Origin: Acidobacteriota bacterium
Lineage (GTDB): Bacteria > Acidobacteriota > Vicinamibacteria > Vicinamibacterales > 2-12-FULL-66-21
Direction: 5' to 3'
Length of the DNA: 9,912 bases
Assembly (NCBI GenBank): GCA_013697225.1
Contig: JACCXG010000002.1
Location: 1-9,912 of the forward strand
The position numbers were made by a program, and so were the translations under genes. The notes beneath the pieces were generated by a model. It saw nothing but the letters and a program-made list of their open reading frames with translations, was not told the origin of the DNA and ran no database searches. Position 1 is the stretch's first letter, and each line of letters begins with the position of its first letter. This document shows, piece by piece, positions 7,937 through 9,912 of the stretch.

Positions 7937-8970
7937 CTACTTCCCGGCGCCCGGCCGGTAGATCTGATCGAATGTGCCACCGTCGGCGAAGTGGGTCCGC
8001 TGAGCCGCCTGCCAGCCACCGAATGCTTCGTCGATCGTGAACAGCTGTACCTCCGGCAGCTTCCCGCCATGCGCGGCCTGCGCCCCTGCGCTGCGCGGAC
8101 GATAGGAGTGCCGGGCGACGATCTCCTGACCCTCGGGAGAGTAGAGGAACTGCAAATAGGCTTCGGCGACCTCCCTCGTGCCCTTCCGATCCACGACCTG
8201 ATCGATCAGGGCCACCGGCGGCTCGGCAAGAATGCTCAGCGAGGGAACGACCATCTCGATCTGCCCCTTTGCTTCCTTGATCGCCAGAAAGGCTTCGTTC
8301 TCCCACGCCAGCAGGACGTCGCCGATTCCACGCTGCACGAACGTGGTCGTGGCCCCTCGTGCTCCGGAGTCGAGCACAGGCACGTTGGCGAAGAGCCGGC
8401 TGACGAAGTCGCGGGCACTCGCGTCGCTGCCCCCCGCCTGCCGTCGTGCGTATTCCCAGGCAGCGAGATAGTTCCAGCGGGCGCCGCCGGAGGTCTTTGG
8501 ATTGGGCGTGATCACCCCGACACCCGGCTTGACGAGGTCGCCCCAGTCGGAGATGCCCCTGGGATTTCCCTTCCGCACGAGGAACACGATCATCGAGGTG
8601 TACGGGGCGCTGTTGTCGGCAGTCTGGCCTGCCACCCTGGTCCAATGAGTCCGGCCGTCTCGATGGCATCGATGTCGTAGCCCAGCGCCAGCGTCACGAC
8701 ATCCGCGTCCAGGCCGTCGATGACACCCCTGGCCTGTGCGCCGGAGCCGCCATGCGACTGCTGAACCGTGACCTCCTGGCCGGAGCGCTCCCTCCAGTGC
8801 CTGGCGAACGCGGCGTTGAAGTCGGCGTAAAGCTCCCGCGTGGGATCGTACGAGACGTTCAGGATCCGCACGTTCCGGTTTGCGCCCGCTGCGCCCCCGC
8901 TCGATCCGTTTCCCCCTCCGCAGCCCACCGTGGCCGCGCCGAGCAGGAGGAAGATGGCTATTCTCTTCAT
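7937..8970 (-). pseudogene. sbp: Sulfate-binding protein, frameshifted as sequenced
   Basis: This is the substrate-capture protein of the sulfate importer, split over two frames. The first runs from ATG 8968-8970 through NVSYDPTRELYADFN (38-52), QSHGGSGAQARGVIDG (71-86) and DADVVTLALGYDIDA (88-102) to RLP at 116-118. Homology continues in the other frame with DNSAPYTSMIVFLVRKGNP, then ITPNPKTSGGARWNYLAAWEYA, LDSGARGATTTFVQRGIGDVLLAWENEA and FGGWQAAQ up to the TAG. Inserting one base at 8617-8619 restores RLPDNSAPYTS, the expected family sequence, and gives 344 residues. No slippery heptamer is visible, so a base-calling error or a recent mutation is likelier than programmed frameshifting. The N-terminus MKRIAIFLLLGAATVGC with Cys17 and a Gly/Ser linker looks like a lipoprotein signal, although Thr at -3 is not ideal. 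It overlaps rrf2 by four bases (ATGA). Confidence 0.93.
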
Positions 8971-9497
8971 GGCAATTTCCGCCGGCGCCGCTGTGCGGCG
9001 GGCGCAGCAGGGGACGTTCGCTGGAGCCGGATGCGTGCCGGTGCGGCGCGTCGGCGGGGCGCGGAGGGGACGCGGCTTCGGTCGATCCGGCCGTTCACAT
9101 CCGCCAGGGTCGTGTTGTCGAGAATTCGGGCCGTGGCGTCGCGAACCTCCCCCATCGCGAGGCGCACGCCGCAGGTCTCCTCGTCCACGCACTCGGTGCA
9201 CCGGGCGTAAGCCGTCTGGCTGACGCAGGGGACGAGCGCGAGCGGCCCTTCGAGAGCACGGATGACATCGCCGAACGTGATCTCCGCCGGGGCGCGTCGC
9301 AGGAAGTACCCGCCCCCCTTGCCCTTCTGGCTCTGCACGAGTCCGTGGCGGTTGAGATCGAGCAGGATGGCTTCCAGGAACTTCTTTGGAATCGCGTCGC
9401 GCGCGCTCAGATCCGAGACCAGCACGGGGCCCCGGCCGGCTTCACGTGCAAGCGTCAGCAGCGCCTTCAGCCCGTACTTCGACTTCCTCGACAGCAT
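8967..9497 (-). CDS. Rrf2-family transcriptional regulator
   Basis: This is a 176-residue winged-helix repressor of the Rrf2 family (relatives IscR, NsrR, CymR). The N-terminal domain starts MLSRKSKYGLKALLTLA, has VSDLSARDAIPKKFLEAIL (27-45) as the recognition region, and the wing at GKGGGYFLRRAP (59-70). Four cysteines follow the dimerisation helix: Cys91, Cys100, Cys103 and Cys109 (C-X8-C-X2-C-X5-C). This is where Rrf2 proteins hold Fe-S clusters or redox cysteines, but the spacing is not that of IscR (92/98/104). The family fold appears to end near DNTTLADV (127-134). About 41 further residues, rich in Arg, Pro and Ala, form an unusual basic tail. Its TGA overlaps the sbp ATG. Position at the head of the sulfate operon suggests control of sulfur uptake, and a 25-bp palindrome over its promoter suggests autorepression. 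Confidence 0.93.
   Translation of the reverse strand: MLSRKSKYGLKALLTLAREAGRGPVLVSDLSARDAIPKKFLEAILLDLNRHGLVQSQKGKGGGYFLRRAPAEITFGDVIRALEGPLALVPCVSQTAYARCTECVDEETCGVRLAMGEVRDATARILDNTTLADVNGRIDRSRVPSAPRRRAAPARIRLQRTSPAAPAAQRRRRKLP
8986..9000 (-). repeat. Small GC hairpin upstream of sbp
   Basis: The arms cgccg (8986-8990) and cggcg (8996-9000) enclose a five-base loop, 15 nt before the sbp start and inside the rrf2 tail region. The sbp ATG has only a weak ribosome-binding site (GGCGGAAA). The hairpin could limit independent initiation so that sbp depends on translation of rrf2. In such GC-rich DNA a five-base-pair hairpin may be chance. Confidence 0.25.
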
Positions 9498-9504
9498 GCG
9501 CCGA

Positions 9505-9529
9505 TTACTCTACTACTCCTATAGAGTAA
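9505..9529. promoter_or_regulatory. 25-bp perfect inverted repeat, candidate Rrf2 operator
   Basis: The plus-strand arms ttactcta (9505-9512) and tagagtaa (9522-9529) are perfect reverse complements separated by 9 bp. An inner, overlapping dyad is also present on the minus strand (TACTC-TATAG-GAGTA). The 25-bp length and A/T-rich dyad match operators known for Rrf2 proteins such as IscR, though the bases are not the IscR consensus. It covers the region from the last base of the -35 box through the -10 box of the rrf2 promoter, an ideal place for autorepression. Confidence 0.75.
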
Positions 9530-9534
9530 GTCAA
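9507..9534 (-). promoter_or_regulatory. Promoter of the rrf2-sbp-cysTWA operon
   Basis: On the minus strand TTGACT (9534-9529, five of six matches to TTGACA) is followed after 16 bp by TAGAGT (9512-9507, four of six to TATAAT). The expected transcription start is near 9500, only about three bases before the rrf2 ATG at 9497, so the message would be nearly leaderless. This fits the lack of a well-placed Shine-Dalgarno: the AGGAG at about 9516-9520 is about 18 nt from the ATG and would not be transcribed from this promoter. Confidence 0.6.
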
Positions 9535-9615
9535 CTACAGAGCGGCACCGGGTTCATACCGAGGCTCCGGCCGGGACGTCAGGACCGCCGCGATACGGAC
9601 TGCCCGTCGGTGGAC

Positions 9616-9639
9616 GCCCGCGGTGCCCCGGGCGCGGGC
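9616..9639 (-). terminator. GC hairpin after the TIGR00300 gene
   Basis: The arms gcccgcg (9616-9622) and cgcgggc (9633-9639) are perfect over 7 bp with a 10-base loop. The hairpin begins 13 nt after the TGA of the TIGR00300-family gene, in the direction of transcription. No U-run follows. It may mark the 3' end of that transcript or protect it, and it separates that gene from the rrf2 promoter. Confidence 0.4.
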
Positions 9640-9652
9640 TACGTGCGAGTGC

Positions 9653-9912
9653 TCAGGAAGATTCGGCCGGGAGCCGACGCGCGAGCTGGTGGAGGAAAAG
9701 CCCGACGTCGGTCACGAGCCCGATGGTCTGTGACGATCCGCGGTCGGCGAGCTTCGTCACGACGGCAGGATTGATGTCCACGCAAATGACCGGCGTCCAG
9801 GCGGGCAGCATGTTGCCCACTCCAATCCCATGCAGCATCGTCGAGAGCACGATGACGAGGCCGGCCGACGCAAGCTCCTCCGCATACCGGTTCTGGGCCT
9901 CGACGATGTCGG
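9653..9912 (-). CDS. TIGR00300-family protein, C-terminal part (ornithine cyclodeaminase-like)
   Basis: Only the last 85 residues are in the window; the 5' end is cut off at the right edge. The frame reads DIVEAQNRYAEELASAGLVI, then LSTMLHGIGVGNMLP, and ends with VICVDINPAVVTKLADRGSS and IGLVTDVGLFLHQL before TGA. The DINPAVVTKLADRGS and GLVTDVGLFL blocks are the C-terminal signature of the LOR/SDH-type conserved domain (TIGR00300). Members of this family include the methanogen ornithine cyclodeaminase and the C-terminal half of cyanobacterial ArgZ/AgrE, which convert ornithine to proline and ammonia. Whether this protein has only that domain or an added N-terminal domain cannot be seen here. 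It ends 155 bp before rrf2 and is probably a separate transcription unit, because a promoter and a hairpin lie between them. Confidence 0.85.
   Translation of the reverse strand, partial: DIVEAQNRYAEELASAGLVIVLSTMLHGIGVGNMLPAWTPVICVDINPAVVTKLADRGSSQTIGLVTDVGLFLHQLARRLPAESS

Noticed and set aside
8605..8640. Programmed ribosomal frameshifting in sbp
   Set aside because: A -1 shift would restore the product, but no X-XXY-YYZ slippery heptamer is present and Sbp proteins are not known to use frameshifting.
8590..9201. N-terminal extension of sbp upstream of MKRI (start near 9201)
   Set aside because: The 77 extra residues lie out of frame over the conserved rrf2 gene. The signal-peptide start at 8970 is the biological one.

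Overview
The window is about 9.9 kb of GC-rich bacterial DNA. Every gene I can support lies on the minus strand, so the biological order runs from high to low coordinates. Content and style fit a Gram-negative-type soil or environmental bacterium. The mix of a TIGR00300-type ornithine cyclodeaminase-like protein, an Rrf2 regulator heading a sulfate ABC operon, a DUF2277 protein and a bacterial GltB would suit Acidobacteriota or a similar high-GC phylum. That placement is an inference from gene content, not a proof.

Layout, in transcription order. At the right edge (9912-9653) is the C-terminal end of a TIGR00300-family protein (LOR/SDH-like, ornithine cyclodeaminase related). Next is a 155-bp regulatory gap. 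It holds a GC hairpin and a clear promoter whose spacer and -10 box lie inside a perfect 25-bp inverted repeat. That promoter leads into an Rrf2-family regulator (9497-8967) with four clustered cysteines. The sulfate uptake operon follows: the binding protein sbp (8970-7937, broken in this sequence by a one-base frameshift), the permeases cysT (7923-7081) and cysW (7062-6166), and the ATPase cysA (6169-5105). These genes overlap or nearly touch (ATGA overlaps at rrf2/sbp and cysW/cysA, gaps of 13 and 18 nt elsewhere), so they should be one transcript. A DUF2277 gene (5028-4750) comes 76 nt after cysA and is followed by a strong hairpin. After a 136-bp intergenic region with a near-perfect 16-bp direct repeat around a candidate -10 box comes gltB (4613-9), a full-length glutamate synthase large subunit. 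Its usual partner gltD would lie beyond the left edge.

How the genes work together. The Rrf2-sbp-cysTWA block takes up sulfate (or thiosulfate) for cysteine synthesis, and the Rrf2 protein probably represses its own operon in response to sulfur, Fe-S or redox state. GltB makes glutamate from glutamine and 2-oxoglutarate. The TIGR00300 protein probably acts on ornithine/proline metabolism. The window therefore joins sulfur uptake with central nitrogen metabolism, without direct evidence that the three transcription units are co-regulated.

Most of the window is ordinary core metabolism and I see no convincing novel system. The points most worth a second look are the palindromic, nearly leaderless rrf2 promoter, the sbp frameshift, the direct repeat in front of gltB, and the unusual C-terminal tail of the Rrf2 protein.
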